Assembly: GCA_022749755.1 (NCBI GenBank)
Contig: CM040451.1
Location: 124,001 to 188,000, forward strand
Direction of reading: 5' to 3'
Origin: Azadirachta indica
Taxonomy: Eukaryota; Streptophyta; Magnoliopsida; Sapindales; Meliaceae
Length of the DNA stretch: 64,000 bases
Part shown: piece by piece, positions 46,607 through 59,757 of the stretch
Position numbering within the stretch: the first letter of the stretch is position 1
Layout of the letters: every line of letters begins with the position of its first letter
Program-made: the position numbers and the translations under genes
The notes under the pieces: generated by a model
What the model was told of the DNA's origin: nothing
Seen by the model: only the letters and a program-made list of their open reading frames with translations
Databases searched by the model: none

Positions 46607-46974
46607 GAAAGGTAATGCGAGGTAAATGTATATAAGGGCGGCTTGCCTGCGAGGCTTGAGGAGTAAACCATACGCCGGCGTGCTCGGTCGAGGGGAAGAA
46701 ATGACCTCAATGCATTCGTCTCGAAACGTTATGCGATTTGAAAAAAAAAATTGCTTCAATTGGACATCGGGGCAAAAAGTTATGGACTTTTAAAGTTTTT
46801 AAAGGATTTTTCACCAAGGCTTGCAAAAAAAAGATACTATCCCTATCCCTCACAGAAAATCCGACGTCGGGCCTGCGCGGTGAAATAGAGCGGAAGGGCG
46901 GGCTCGGAAAATAAAATAAAAGGGAAGGGTACGGCGAAAGGAAAAAGAAAAGGACGCGGTGGAAAAGGGAAAAA

Positions 46975-47093
46975 GGGGTGCAACACGAGGACTTCCCAAG
47001 AGGTCACCCATCTTAGTACTGCTCTCGCCCAAGCACGCTTAACTGCGGAGTTCTGATGGGATCCGGTGCATTAGTGCTGGTATGGTCGCACCC
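46975..47093 (-). rRNA. 5S ribosomal RNA, unit 66
   Basis: Consensus gene; T5 terminator. Confidence 0.97.
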
Positions 47094-47461
47094 GAAAGGT
47101 AATGCGAGGTAAATGTATATAAGGGCGGCTTGCCTGCGAGGCTTGAGGAGTAAACCATACGCCGGCGTGCTCGGTCGAGGGGAAGAAATGACCTCAATGC
47201 ATTCGTCTCGAAACGTTATGCGATTTGAAAAAAAAAATTGCTTCAATTGGACATCGGGGCAAAAAGTTATGGACTTTTAAAGTTTTTAAAGGATTTTTCA
47301 CCAAGGCTTGCAAAAAAAAGATACTATCCCTATCCCTCACAGAAAATCCGACGTCGGGCCTGCGCGGTGAAATAGAGCGGAAGGGCGGGCTCGGAAAATA
47401 AAATAAAAGGGAAGGGTACGGCGAAAGGAAAAAGAAAAGGACGCGGTGGAAAAGGGAAAAA

Positions 47462-47580
47462 GGGGTGCAACACGAGGACTTCCCAAGAGGTCACCCATCT
47501 TAGTACTGCTCTCGCCCAAGCACGCTTAACTGCGGAGTTCTGATGGGATCCGGTGCATTAGTGCTGGTATGGTCGCACCC
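47462..47580 (-). rRNA. 5S ribosomal RNA, unit 67
   Basis: Consensus gene; T5 terminator. Confidence 0.97.
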
Positions 47581-47948
47581 GAAAGGTAATGCGAGGTAAA
47601 TGTATATAAGGGCGGCTTGCCTGCGAGGCTTGAGGAGTAAACCATACGCCGGCGTGCTCGGTCGAGGGGAAGAAATGACCTCAATGCATTCGTCTCGAAA
47701 CGTTATGCGATTTGAAAAAAAAAATTGCTTCAATTGGACATCGGGGCAAAAAGTTATGGACTTTTAAAGTTTTTAAAGGATTTTTCACCAAGGCTTGCAA
47801 AAAAAAGATACTATCCCTATCCCTCACAGAAAATCCGACGTCGGGCCTGCGCGGTGAAATAGAGCGGAAGGGCGGGCTCGGAAAATAAAATAAAAGGGAA
47901 GGGTACGGCGAAAGGAAAAAGAAAAGGACGCGGTGGAAAAGGGAAAAA

Positions 47949-48067
47949 GGGGTGCAACACGAGGACTTCCCAAGAGGTCACCCATCTTAGTACTGCTCTC
48001 GCCCAAGCACGCTTAACTGCGGAGTTCTGATGGGATCCGGTGCATTAGTGCTGGTATGGTCGCACCC
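47949..48067 (-). rRNA. 5S ribosomal RNA, unit 68
   Basis: Consensus gene; T5 terminator. Confidence 0.97.
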
Positions 48068-48435
48068 GAAAGGTAATGCGAGGTAAATGTATATAAGGGC
48101 GGCTTGCCTGCGAGGCTTGAGGAGTAAACCATACGCCGGCGTGCTCGGTCGAGGGGAAGAAATGACCTCAATGCATTCGTCTCGAAACGTTATGCGATTT
48201 GAAAAAAAAAATTGCTTCAATTGGACATCGGGGCAAAAAGTTATGGACTTTTAAAGTTTTTAAAGGATTTTTCACCAAGGCTTGCAAAAAAAAGATACTA
48301 TCCCTATCCCTCACAGAAAATCCGACGTCGGGCCTGCGCGGTGAAATAGAGCGGAAGGGCGGGCTCGGAAAATAAAATAAAAGGGAAGGGTACGGCGAAA
48401 GGAAAAAGAAAAGGACGCGGTGGAAAAGGGAAAAA

Positions 48436-48554
48436 GGGGTGCAACACGAGGACTTCCCAAGAGGTCACCCATCTTAGTACTGCTCTCGCCCAAGCACGCT
48501 TAACTGCGGAGTTCTGATGGGATCCGGTGCATTAGTGCTGGTATGGTCGCACCC
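48436..48554 (-). rRNA. 5S ribosomal RNA, unit 69
   Basis: Consensus gene; T5 terminator. Confidence 0.97.
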
Positions 48555-48922
48555 GAAAGGTAATGCGAGGTAAATGTATATAAGGGCGGCTTGCCTGCGA
48601 GGCTTGAGGAGTAAACCATACGCCGGCGTGCTCGGTCGAGGGGAAGAAATGACCTCAATGCATTCGTCTCGAAACGTTATGCGATTTGAAAAAAAAAATT
48701 GCTTCAATTGGACATCGGGGCAAAAAGTTATGGACTTTTAAAGTTTTTAAAGGATTTTTCACCAAGGCTTGCAAAAAAAAGATACTATCCCTATCCCTCA
48801 CAGAAAATCCGACGTCGGGCCTGCGCGGTGAAATAGAGCGGAAGGGCGGGCTCGGAAAATAAAATAAAAGGGAAGGGTACGGCGAAAGGAAAAAGAAAAG
48901 GACGCGGTGGAAAAGGGAAAAA

Positions 48923-49041
48923 GGGGTGCAACACGAGGACTTCCCAAGAGGTCACCCATCTTAGTACTGCTCTCGCCCAAGCACGCTTAACTGCGGAGTT
49001 CTGATGGGATCCGGTGCATTAGTGCTGGTATGGTCGCACCC
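48923..49041 (-). rRNA. 5S ribosomal RNA, unit 70
   Basis: Consensus gene; T5 terminator. Confidence 0.97.
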
Positions 49042-49409
49042 GAAAGGTAATGCGAGGTAAATGTATATAAGGGCGGCTTGCCTGCGAGGCTTGAGGAGTA
49101 AACCATACGCCGGCGTGCTCGGTCGAGGGGAAGAAATGACCTCAATGCATTCGTCTCGAAACGTTATGCGATTTGAAAAAAAAAATTGCTTCAATTGGAC
49201 ATCGGGGCAAAAAGTTATGGACTTTTAAAGTTTTTAAAGGATTTTTCACCAAGGCTTGCAAAAAAAAGATACTATCCCTATCCCTCACAGAAAATCCGAC
49301 GTCGGGCCTGCGCGGTGAAATAGAGCGGAAGGGCGGGCTCGGAAAATAAAATAAAAGGGAAGGGTACGGCGAAAGGAAAAAGAAAAGGACGCGGTGGAAA
49401 AGGGAAAAA

Positions 49410-49528
49410 GGGGTGCAACACGAGGACTTCCCAAGAGGTCACCCATCTTAGTACTGCTCTCGCCCAAGCACGCTTAACTGCGGAGTTCTGATGGGATCCG
49501 GTGCATTAGTGCTGGTATGGTCGCACCC
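49410..49528 (-). rRNA. 5S ribosomal RNA, unit 71
   Basis: Consensus gene; T5 terminator. Confidence 0.97.
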
Positions 49529-49896
49529 GAAAGGTAATGCGAGGTAAATGTATATAAGGGCGGCTTGCCTGCGAGGCTTGAGGAGTAAACCATACGCCGG
49601 CGTGCTCGGTCGAGGGGAAGAAATGACCTCAATGCATTCGTCTCGAAACGTTATGCGATTTGAAAAAAAAAATTGCTTCAATTGGACATCGGGGCAAAAA
49701 GTTATGGACTTTTAAAGTTTTTAAAGGATTTTTCACCAAGGCTTGCAAAAAAAAGATACTATCCCTATCCCTCACAGAAAATCCGACGTCGGGCCTGCGC
49801 GGTGAAATAGAGCGGAAGGGCGGGCTCGGAAAATAAAATAAAAGGGAAGGGTACGGCGAAAGGAAAAAGAAAAGGACGCGGTGGAAAAGGGAAAAA

Positions 49897-50015
49897 GGGG
49901 TGCAACACGAGGACTTCCCAAGAGGTCACCCATCTTAGTACTGCTCTCGCCCAAGCACGCTTAACTGCGGAGTTCTGATGGGATCCGGTGCATTAGTGCT
50001 GGTATGGTCGCACCC
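49897..50015 (-). rRNA. 5S ribosomal RNA, unit 72
   Basis: Consensus gene; T5 terminator. Confidence 0.97.
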
Positions 50016-50383
50016 GAAAGGTAATGCGAGGTAAATGTATATAAGGGCGGCTTGCCTGCGAGGCTTGAGGAGTAAACCATACGCCGGCGTGCTCGGTCGA
50101 GGGGAAGAAATGACCTCAATGCATTCGTCTCGAAACGTTATGCGATTTGAAAAAAAAAATTGCTTCAATTGGACATCGGGGCAAAAAGTTATGGACTTTT
50201 AAAGTTTTTAAAGGATTTTTCACCAAGGCTTGCAAAAAAAAGATACTATCCCTATCCCTCACAGAAAATCCGACGTCGGGCCTGCGCGGTGAAATAGAGC
50301 GGAAGGGCGGGCTCGGAAAATAAAATAAAAGGGAAGGGTACGGCGAAAGGAAAAAGAAAAGGACGCGGTGGAAAAGGGAAAAA

Positions 50384-50502
50384 GGGGTGCAACACGAGGA
50401 CTTCCCAAGAGGTCACCCATCTTAGTACTGCTCTCGCCCAAGCACGCTTAACTGCGGAGTTCTGATGGGATCCGGTGCATTAGTGCTGGTATGGTCGCAC
50501 CC
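50384..50502 (-). rRNA. 5S ribosomal RNA, unit 73
   Basis: Consensus gene; T5 terminator. Confidence 0.97.
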
Positions 50503-50870
50503 GAAAGGTAATGCGAGGTAAATGTATATAAGGGCGGCTTGCCTGCGAGGCTTGAGGAGTAAACCATACGCCGGCGTGCTCGGTCGAGGGGAAGAAATGA
50601 CCTCAATGCATTCGTCTCGAAACGTTATGCGATTTGAAAAAAAAAATTGCTTCAATTGGACATCGGGGCAAAAAGTTATGGACTTTTAAAGTTTTTAAAG
50701 GATTTTTCACCAAGGCTTGCAAAAAAAAGATACTATCCCTATCCCTCACAGAAAATCCGACGTCGGGCCTGCGCGGTGAAATAGAGCGGAAGGGCGGGCT
50801 CGGAAAATAAAATAAAAGGGAAGGGTACGGCGAAAGGAAAAAGAAAAGGACGCGGTGGAAAAGGGAAAAA

Positions 50871-50989
50871 GGGGTGCAACACGAGGACTTCCCAAGAGGT
50901 CACCCATCTTAGTACTGCTCTCGCCCAAGCACGCTTAACTGCGGAGTTCTGATGGGATCCGGTGCATTAGTGCTGGTATGGTCGCACCC
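50871..50989 (-). rRNA. 5S ribosomal RNA, unit 74
   Basis: Consensus gene; T5 terminator. Confidence 0.97.
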
Positions 50990-51358
50990 GAAAGGTAATG
51001 CGAGGTAAATGTATATAAGGGCGGCTTGCCTGCGAGGCTTGAGGAGTAAACCATACGCCGGCGTGCTCGGTCGAGGGGAAGAAATGACCTCAATGCATTC
51101 GTCTCGAAACGTTATGCGATTTGAAAAAAAAAATTGCTTCAATTGGACATCGGGGCAAAAAGTTATGGACTTTTAAAGTTTTTAAAGGATTTTTCACCAA
51201 GGCTTGCAAAAAAAAGATACTATCCCTATCCCTCACAGAAAATCCGACGTCGGGCCTGCGCGGTGAAATAGAGCGGAAGGGCGGGCTCGGAAAATAAAAT
51301 AAAAGGGAAGGGTACGGCGAAAGGAAAAAGAAAAGGACGCGGTGGAAAAGGGAAAAAA

Positions 51359-51477
51359 GGGGTGCAACACGAGGACTTCCCAAGAGGTCACCCATCTTAG
51401 TACTGCTCTCGCCCAAGCACGCTTAACTGCGGAGTTCTGATGGGATCCGGTGCATTAGTGCTGGTATGGTCGCACCC
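51359..51477 (-). rRNA. 5S ribosomal RNA, unit 75
   Basis: Consensus gene; T6 terminator. Confidence 0.97.
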
Positions 51478-51845
51478 GAAAGGTAATGCGAGGTAAATGT
51501 ATATAAGGGCGGCTTGCCTGCGAGGCTTGAGGAGTAAACCATACGCCGGCGTGCTCGGTCGAGGGGAAGAAATGACCTCAATGCATTCGTCTCGAAACGT
51601 TATGCGATTTGAAAAAAAAAATTGCTTCAATTGGACATCGGGGCAAAAAGTTATGGACTTTTAAAGTTTTTAAAGGATTTTTCACCAAGGCTTGCAAAAA
51701 AAAGATACTATCCCTATCCCTCACAGAAAATCCGACGTCGGGCCTGCGCGGTGAAATAGAGCGGAAGGGCGGGCTCGGAAAATAAAATAAAAGGGAAGGG
51801 TACGGCGAAAGGAAAAAGAAAAGGACGCGGTGGAAAAGGGAAAAA

Positions 51846-51964
51846 GGGGTGCAACACGAGGACTTCCCAAGAGGTCACCCATCTTAGTACTGCTCTCGCC
51901 CAAGCACGCTTAACTGCGGAGTTCTGATGGGATCCGGTGCATTAGTGCTGGTATGGTCGCACCC
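51846..51964 (-). rRNA. 5S ribosomal RNA, unit 76
   Basis: Consensus gene; T5 terminator. Confidence 0.97.
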
Positions 51965-52332
51965 GAAAGGTAATGCGAGGTAAATGTATATAAGGGCGGC
52001 TTGCCTGCGAGGCTTGAGGAGTAAACCATACGCCGGCGTGCTCGGTCGAGGGGAAGAAATGACCTCAATGCATTCGTCTCGAAACGTTATGCGATTTGAA
52101 AAAAAAAATTGCTTCAATTGGACATCGGGGCAAAAAGTTATGGACTTTTAAAGTTTTTAAAGGATTTTTCACCAAGGCTTGCAAAAAAAAGATACTATCC
52201 CTATCCCTCACAGAAAATCCGACGTCGGGCCTGCGCGGTGAAATAGAGCGGAAGGGCGGGCTCGGAAAATAAAATAAAAGGGAAGGGTACGGCGAAAGGA
52301 AAAAGAAAAGGACGCGGTGGAAAAGGGAAAAA

Positions 52333-52451
52333 GGGGTGCAACACGAGGACTTCCCAAGAGGTCACCCATCTTAGTACTGCTCTCGCCCAAGCACGCTTAA
52401 CTGCGGAGTTCTGATGGGATCCGGTGCATTAGTGCTGGTATGGTCGCACCC
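52333..52451 (-). rRNA. 5S ribosomal RNA, unit 77
   Basis: Consensus gene; T5 terminator. Confidence 0.97.
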
Positions 52452-52819
52452 GAAAGGTAATGCGAGGTAAATGTATATAAGGGCGGCTTGCCTGCGAGGC
52501 TTGAGGAGTAAACCATACGCCGGCGTGCTCGGTCGAGGGGAAGAAATGACCTCAATGCATTCGTCTCGAAACGTTATGCGATTTGAAAAAAAAAATTGCT
52601 TCAATTGGACATCGGGGCAAAAAGTTATGGACTTTTAAAGTTTTTAAAGGATTTTTCACCAAGGCTTGCAAAAAAAAGATACTATCCCTATCCCTCACAG
52701 AAAATCCGACGTCGGGCCTGCGCGGTGAAATAGAGCGGAAGGGCGGGCTCGGAAAATAAAATAAAAGGGAAGGGTACGGCGAAAGGAAAAAGAAAAGGAC
52801 GCGGTGGAAAAGGGAAAAA

Positions 52820-52938
52820 GGGGTGCAACACGAGGACTTCCCAAGAGGTCACCCATCTTAGTACTGCTCTCGCCCAAGCACGCTTAACTGCGGAGTTCTG
52901 ATGGGATCCGGTGCATTAGTGCTGGTATGGTCGCACCC
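52820..52938 (-). rRNA. 5S ribosomal RNA, unit 78
   Basis: Consensus gene; T5 terminator. Confidence 0.97.
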
Positions 52939-53306
52939 GAAAGGTAATGCGAGGTAAATGTATATAAGGGCGGCTTGCCTGCGAGGCTTGAGGAGTAAAC
53001 CATACGCCGGCGTGCTCGGTCGAGGGGAAGAAATGACCTCAATGCATTCGTCTCGAAACGTTATGCGATTTGAAAAAAAAAATTGCTTCAATTGGACATC
53101 GGGGCAAAAAGTTATGGACTTTTAAAGTTTTTAAAGGATTTTTCACCAAGGCTTGCAAAAAAAAGATACTATCCCTATCCCTCACAGAAAATCCGACGTC
53201 GGGCCTGCGCGGTGAAATAGAGCGGAAGGGCGGGCTCGGAAAATAAAATAAAAGGGAAGGGTACGGCGAAAGGAAAAAGAAAAGGACGCGGTGGAAAGGG
53301 GAAAAA

Positions 53307-53425
53307 GGGGTGCAACACGAGGACTTCCCAAGAGGTCACCCATCTTAGTACTGCTCTCGCCCAAGCACGCTTAACTGCGGAGTTCTGATGGGATCCGGTG
53401 CATTAGTGCTGGTATGGTCGCACCC
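53307..53425 (-). rRNA. 5S ribosomal RNA, unit 79
   Basis: Consensus gene; T5 terminator followed by CCCC through a T-to-C substitution, with unit length unchanged. This differs from the insertion in units 26 and 56. Confidence 0.97.
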
Positions 53426-53793
53426 GAAAGGTAATGCGAGGTAAATGTATATAAGGGCGGCTTGCCTGCGAGGCTTGAGGAGTAAACCATACGCCGGCGT
53501 GCTCGGTCGAGGGGAAGAAATGACCTCAATGCATTCGTCTCGAAACGTTATGCGATTTGAAAAAAAAAATTGCTTCAATTGGACATCGGGGCAAAAAGTT
53601 ATGGACTTTTAAAGTTTTTAAAGGATTTTTCACCAAGGCTTGCAAAAAAAAGATACTATCCCTATCCCTCACAGAAAATCCGACGTCGGGCCTGCGCGGT
53701 GAAATAGAGCGGAAGGGCGGGCTCGGAAAATAAAATAAAAGGGAAGGGTACGGCGAAAGGAAAAAGAAAAGGACGCGGTGGAAAAGGGAAAAA

Positions 53794-53912
53794 GGGGTGC
53801 AACACGAGGACTTCCCAAGAGGTCACCCATCTTAGTACTGCTCTCGCCCAAGCACGCTTAACTGCGGAGTTCTGATGGGATCCGGTGCATTAGTGCTGGT
53901 ATGGTCGCACCC
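53794..53912 (-). rRNA. 5S ribosomal RNA, unit 80
   Basis: Consensus gene; T5 terminator. Confidence 0.97.
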
Positions 53913-54280
53913 GAAAGGTAATGCGAGGTAAATGTATATAAGGGCGGCTTGCCTGCGAGGCTTGAGGAGTAAACCATACGCCGGCGTGCTCGGTCGAGGG
54001 GAAGAAATGACCTCAATGCATTCGTCTCGAAACGTTATGCGATTTGAAAAAAAAAATTGCTTCAATTGGACATCGGGGCAAAAAGTTATGGACTTTTAAA
54101 GTTTTTAAAGGATTTTTCACCAAGGCTTGCAAAAAAAAGATACTATCCCTATCCCTCACAGAAAATCCGACGTCGGGCCTGCGCGGTGAAATAGAGCGGA
54201 AGGGCGGGCTCGGAAAATAAAATAAAAGGGAAGGGTACGGCGAAAGGAAAAAGAAAAGGACGCGGTGGAAAAGGGAAAAA

Positions 54281-54399
54281 GGGGTGCAACACGAGGACTT
54301 CCCAAGAGGTCACCCATCTTAGTACTGCTCTCGCCCAAGCACGCTTAACTGCGGAGTTCTGATGGGATCCGGTGCATTAGTGCTGGTATGGTCGCACCC
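54281..54399 (-). rRNA. 5S ribosomal RNA, unit 81
   Basis: Consensus gene; T5 terminator. Confidence 0.97.
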
Positions 54400-54767
54400 G
54401 AAAGGTAATGCGAGGTAAATGTATATAAGGGCGGCTTGCCTGCGAGGCTTGAGGAGTAAACCATACGCCGGCGTGCTCGGTCGAGGGGAAGAAATGACCT
54501 CAATGCATTCGTCTCGAAACGTTATGCGATTTGAAAAAAAAAATTGCTTCAATTGGACATCGGGGCAAAAAGTTATGGACTTTTAAAGTTTTTAAAGGAT
54601 TTTTCACCAAGGCTTGCAAAAAAAAGATACTATCCCTATCCCTCACAGAAAATCCGACGTCGGGCCTGCGCGGTGAAATAGAGCGGAAGGGCGGGCTCGG
54701 AAAATAAAATAAAAGGGAAGGGTACGGCGAAAGGAAAAAGAAAAGGACGCGGTGGAAAAGGGAAAAA

Positions 54768-54886
54768 GGGGTGCAACACGAGGACTTCCCAAGAGGTCAC
54801 CCATCTTAGTACTGCTCTCGCCCAAGCACGCTTAACTGCGGAGTTCTGATGGGATCCGGTGCATTAGTGCTGGTATGGTCGCACCC
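54768..54886 (-). rRNA. 5S ribosomal RNA, unit 82
   Basis: Consensus gene; T5 terminator. Confidence 0.97.
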
Positions 54887-55254
54887 GAAAGGTAATGCGA
54901 GGTAAATGTATATAAGGGCGGCTTGCCTGCGAGGCTTGAGGAGTAAACCATACGCCGGCGTGCTCGGTCGAGGGGAAGAAATGACCTCAATGCATTCGTC
55001 TCGAAACGTTATGCGATTTGAAAAAAAAAATTGCTTCAATTGGACATCGGGGCAAAAAGTTATGGACTTTTAAAGTTTTTAAAGGATTTTTCACCAAGGC
55101 TTGCAAAAAAAAGATACTATCCCTATCCCTCACAGAAAATCCGACGTCGGGCCTGCGCGGTGAAATAGAGCGGAAGGGCGGGCTCGGAAAATAAAATAAA
55201 AGGGAAGGGTACGGCGAAAGGAAAAAGAAAAGGACGCGGTGGAAAAGGGAAAAA

Positions 55255-55373
55255 GGGGTGCAACACGAGGACTTCCCAAGAGGTCACCCATCTTAGTACT
55301 GCTCTCGCCCAAGCACGCTTAACTGCGGAGTTCTGATGGGATCCGGTGCATTAGTGCTGGTATGGTCGCACCC
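55255..55373 (-). rRNA. 5S ribosomal RNA, unit 83
   Basis: Consensus gene; T5 terminator. Confidence 0.97.
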
Positions 55374-55741
55374 GAAAGGTAATGCGAGGTAAATGTATAT
55401 AAGGGCGGCTTGCCTGCGAGGCTTGAGGAGTAAACCATACGCCGGCGTGCTCGGTCGAGGGGAAGAAATGACCTCAATGCATTCGTCTCGAAACGTTATG
55501 CGATTTGAAAAAAAAAATTGCTTCAATTGGACATCGGGGCAAAAAGTTATGGACTTTTAAAGTTTTTAAAGGATTTTTCACCAAGGCTTGCAAAAAAAAG
55601 ATACTATCCCTATCCCTCACAGAAAATCCGACGTCGGGCCTGCGCGGTGAAATAGAGCGGAAGGGCGGGCTCGGAAAATAAAATAAAAGGGAAGGGTACG
55701 GCGAAAGGAAAAAGAAAAGGACGCGGTGGAAAAGGGAAAAA

Positions 55742-55860
55742 GGGGTGCAACACGAGGACTTCCCAAGAGGTCACCCATCTTAGTACTGCTCTCGCCCAAG
55801 CACGCTTAACTGCGGAGTTCTGATGGGATCCGGTGCATTAGTGCTGGTATGGTCGCACCC
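55742..55860 (-). rRNA. 5S ribosomal RNA, unit 84
   Basis: Consensus gene; T5 terminator. Confidence 0.97.
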
Positions 55861-56228
55861 GAAAGGTAATGCGAGGTAAATGTATATAAGGGCGGCTTGC
55901 CTGCGAGGCTTGAGGAGTAAACCATACGCCGGCGTGCTCGGTCGAGGGGAAGAAATGACCTCAATGCATTCGTCTCGAAACGTTATGCGATTTGAAAAAA
56001 AAAATTGCTTCAATTGGACATCGGGGCAAAAAGTTATGGACTTTTAAAGTTTTTAAAGGATTTTTCACCAAGGCTTGCAAAAAAAAGATACTATCCCTAT
56101 CCCTCACAGAAAATCCGACGTCGGGCCTGCGCGGTGAAATAGAGCGGAAGGGCGGGCTCGGAAAATAAAATAAAAGGGAAGGGTACGGCGAAAGGAAAAA
56201 GAAAAGGACGCGGTGGAAAAGGGAAAAA

Positions 56229-56347
56229 GGGGTGCAACACGAGGACTTCCCAAGAGGTCACCCATCTTAGTACTGCTCTCGCCCAAGCACGCTTAACTGC
56301 GGAGTTCTGATGGGATCCGGTGCATTAGTGCTGGTATGGTCGCACCC
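56229..56347 (-). rRNA. 5S ribosomal RNA, unit 85
   Basis: Consensus gene; T5 terminator. Confidence 0.97.
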
Positions 56348-56715
56348 GAAAGGTAATGCGAGGTAAATGTATATAAGGGCGGCTTGCCTGCGAGGCTTGA
56401 GGAGTAAACCATACGCCGGCGTGCTCGGTCGAGGGGAAGAAATGACCTCAATGCATTCGTCTCGAAACGTTATGCGATTTGAAAAAAAAAATTGCTTCAA
56501 TTGGACATCGGGGCAAAAAGTTATGGACTTTTAAAGTTTTTAAAGGATTTTTCACCAAGGCTTGCAAAAAAAAGATACTATCCCTATCCCTCACAGAAAA
56601 TCCGACGTCGGGCCTGCGCGGTGAAATAGAGCGGAAGGGCGGGCTCGGAAAATAAAATAAAAGGGAAGGGTACGGCGAAAGGAAAAAGAAAAGGACGCGG
56701 TGGAAAAGGGAAAAA

Positions 56716-56834
56716 GGGGTGCAACACGAGGACTTCCCAAGAGGTCACCCATCTTAGTACTGCTCTCGCCCAAGCACGCTTAACTGCGGAGTTCTGATGG
56801 GATCCGGTGCATTAGTGCTGGTATGGTCGCACCC
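56716..56834 (-). rRNA. 5S ribosomal RNA, unit 86
   Basis: Consensus gene; T5 terminator. Confidence 0.97.
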
Positions 56835-57202
56835 GAAAGGTAATGCGAGGTAAATGTATATAAGGGCGGCTTGCCTGCGAGGCTTGAGGAGTAAACCATA
56901 CGCCGGCGTGCTCGGTCGAGGGGAAGAAATGACCTCAATGCATTCGTCTCGAAACGTTATGCGATTTGAAAAAAAAAATTGCTTCAATTGGACATCGGGG
57001 CAAAAAGTTATGGACTTTTAAAGTTTTTAAAGGATTTTTCACCAAGGCTTGCAAAAAAAAGATACTATCCCTATCCCTCACAGAAAATCCGACGTCGGGC
57101 CTGCGCGGTGAAATAGAGCGGAAGGGCGGGCTCGGAAAATAAAATAAAAGGGAAGGGTACGGCGAAAGGAAAAAGAAAAGGACGCGGTGGAAAAGGGAAA
57201 AA

Positions 57203-57321
57203 GGGGTGCAACACGAGGACTTCCCAAGAGGTCACCCATCTTAGTACTGCTCTCGCCCAAGCACGCTTAACTGCGGAGTTCTGATGGGATCCGGTGCATT
57301 AGTGCTGGTATGGTCGCACCC
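57203..57321 (-). rRNA. 5S ribosomal RNA, unit 87
   Basis: Consensus gene; T5 terminator. Confidence 0.97.
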
Positions 57322-57689
57322 GAAAGGTAATGCGAGGTAAATGTATATAAGGGCGGCTTGCCTGCGAGGCTTGAGGAGTAAACCATACGCCGGCGTGCTC
57401 GGTCGAGGGGAAGAAATGACCTCAATGCATTCGTCTCGAAACGTTATGCGATTTGAAAAAAAAAATTGCTTCAATTGGACATCGGGGCAAAAAGTTATGG
57501 ACTTTTAAAGTTTTTAAAGGATTTTTCACCAAGGCTTGCAAAAAAAAGATACTATCCCTATCCCTCACAGAAAATCCGACGTCGGGCCTGCGCGGTGAAA
57601 TAGAGCGGAAGGGCGGGCTCGGAAAATAAAATAAAAGGGAAGGGTACGGCGAAAGGAAAAAGAAAAGGACGCGGTGGAAAAGGGAAAAA

Positions 57690-57808
57690 GGGGTGCAACA
57701 CGAGGACTTCCCAAGAGGTCACCCATCTTAGTACTGCTCTCGCCCAAGCACGCTTAACTGCGGAGTTCTGATGGGATCCGGTGCATTAGTGCTGGTATGG
57801 TCGCACCC
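57690..57808 (-). rRNA. 5S ribosomal RNA, unit 88
   Basis: Consensus gene; T5 terminator. Confidence 0.97.
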
Positions 57809-58176
57809 GAAAGGTAATGCGAGGTAAATGTATATAAGGGCGGCTTGCCTGCGAGGCTTGAGGAGTAAACCATACGCCGGCGTGCTCGGTCGAGGGGAAG
57901 AAATGACCTCAATGCATTCGTCTCGAAACGTTATGCGATTTGAAAAAAAAAATTGCTTCAATTGGACATCGGGGCAAAAAGTTATGGACTTTTAAAGTTT
58001 TTAAAGGATTTTTCACCAAGGCTTGCAAAAAAAAGATACTATCCCTATCCCTCACAGAAAATCCGACGTCGGGCCTGCGCGGTGAAATAGAGCGGAAGGG
58101 CGGGCTCGGAAAATAAAATAAAAGGGAAGGGTACGGCGAAAGGAAAAAGAAAAGGACGCGGTGGAAAAGGGAAAAA

Positions 58177-58295
58177 GGGGTGCAACACGAGGACTTCCCA
58201 AGAGGTCACCCATCTTAGTACTGCTCTCGCCCAAGCACGCTTAACTGCGGAGTTCTGATGGGATCCGGTGCATTAGTGCTGGTATGGTCGCACCC
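58177..58295 (-). rRNA. 5S ribosomal RNA, unit 89
   Basis: Consensus gene; T5 terminator. Confidence 0.97.
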
Positions 58296-58663
58296 GAAAG
58301 GTAATGCGAGGTAAATGTATATAAGGGCGGCTTGCCTGCGAGGCTTGAGGAGTAAACCATACGCCGGCGTGCTCGGTCGAGGGGAAGAAATGACCTCAAT
58401 GCATTCGTCTCGAAACGTTATGCGATTTGAAAAAAAAAATTGCTTCAATTGGACATCGGGGCAAAAAGTTATGGACTTTTAAAGTTTTTAAAGGATTTTT
58501 CACCAAGGCTTGCAAAAAAAAGATACTATCCCTATCCCTCACAGAAAATCCGACGTCGGGCCTGCGCGGTGAAATAGAGCGGAAGGGCGGGCTCGGAAAA
58601 TAAAATAAAAGGGAAGGGTACGGCGAAAGGAAAAAGAAAAGGACGCGGTGGAAAAGGGAAAAA

Positions 58664-58782
58664 GGGGTGCAACACGAGGACTTCCCAAGAGGTCACCCAT
58701 CTTAGTACTGCTCTCGCCCAAGCACGCTTAACTGCGGAGTTCTGATGGGATCCGGTGCATTAGTGCTGGTATGGTCGCACCC
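58664..58782 (-). rRNA. 5S ribosomal RNA, unit 90
   Basis: Consensus gene; T5 terminator. Confidence 0.97.
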
Positions 58783-59150
58783 GAAAGGTAATGCGAGGTA
58801 AATGTATATAAGGGCGGCTTGCCTGCGAGGCTTGAGGAGTAAACCATACGCCGGCGTGCTCGGTCGAGGGGAAGAAATGACCTCAATGCATTCGTCTCGA
58901 AACGTTATGCGATTTGAAAAAAAAAATTGCTTCAATTGGACATCGGGGCAAAAAGTTATGGACTTTTAAAGTTTTTAAAGGATTTTTCACCAAGGCTTGC
59001 AAAAAAAAGATACTATCCCTATCCCTCACAGAAAATCCGACGTCGGGCCTGCGCGGTGAAATAGAGCGGAAGGGCGGGCTCGGAAAATAAAATAAAAGGG
59101 AAGGGTACGGCGAAAGGAAAAAGAAAAGGACGCGGTGGAAAAGGGAAAAA

Positions 59151-59269
59151 GGGGTGCAACACGAGGACTTCCCAAGAGGTCACCCATCTTAGTACTGCTC
59201 TCGCCCAAGCACGCTTAACTGCGGAGTTCTGATGGGATCCGGTGCATTAGTGCTGGTATGGTCGCACCC
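59151..59269 (-). rRNA. 5S ribosomal RNA, unit 91
   Basis: Consensus gene; T5 terminator. Confidence 0.97.
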
Positions 59270-59638
59270 GAAAGGTAATGCGAGGTAAATGTATATAAGG
59301 GCGGCTTGCCTGCGAGGCTTGAGGAGTAAACCATACGCCGGCGTGCTCGGTCGAGGGGAAGAAATGACCTCAATGCATTCGTCTCGAAACGTTATGCGAT
59401 TTGAAAAAAAAAATTGCTTCAATTGGACATCGGGGCAAAAAGTTATGGACTTTTAAAGTTTTTAAAGGATTTTTCACCAAGGCTTGCAAAAAAAAGATAC
59501 TATCCCTATCCCTCACAGAAAATCCGACGTCGGGCCTGCGCGGTGAAATAGAGCGGAAGGGCGGGCTCGGAAAATAAAATAAAAGGGAAGGGTACGGCGA
59601 AAGGAAAAAGAAAAGGACGCGGTGGAAAAGGGAAAAAA

Positions 59639-59757
59639 GGGGTGCAACACGAGGACTTCCCAAGAGGTCACCCATCTTAGTACTGCTCTCGCCCAAGCAC
59701 GCTTAACTGCGGAGTTCTGATGGGATCCGGTGCATTAGTGCTGGTATGGTCGCACCC
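59639..59757 (-). rRNA. 5S ribosomal RNA, unit 92
   Basis: Consensus gene; T6 terminator. Confidence 0.97.
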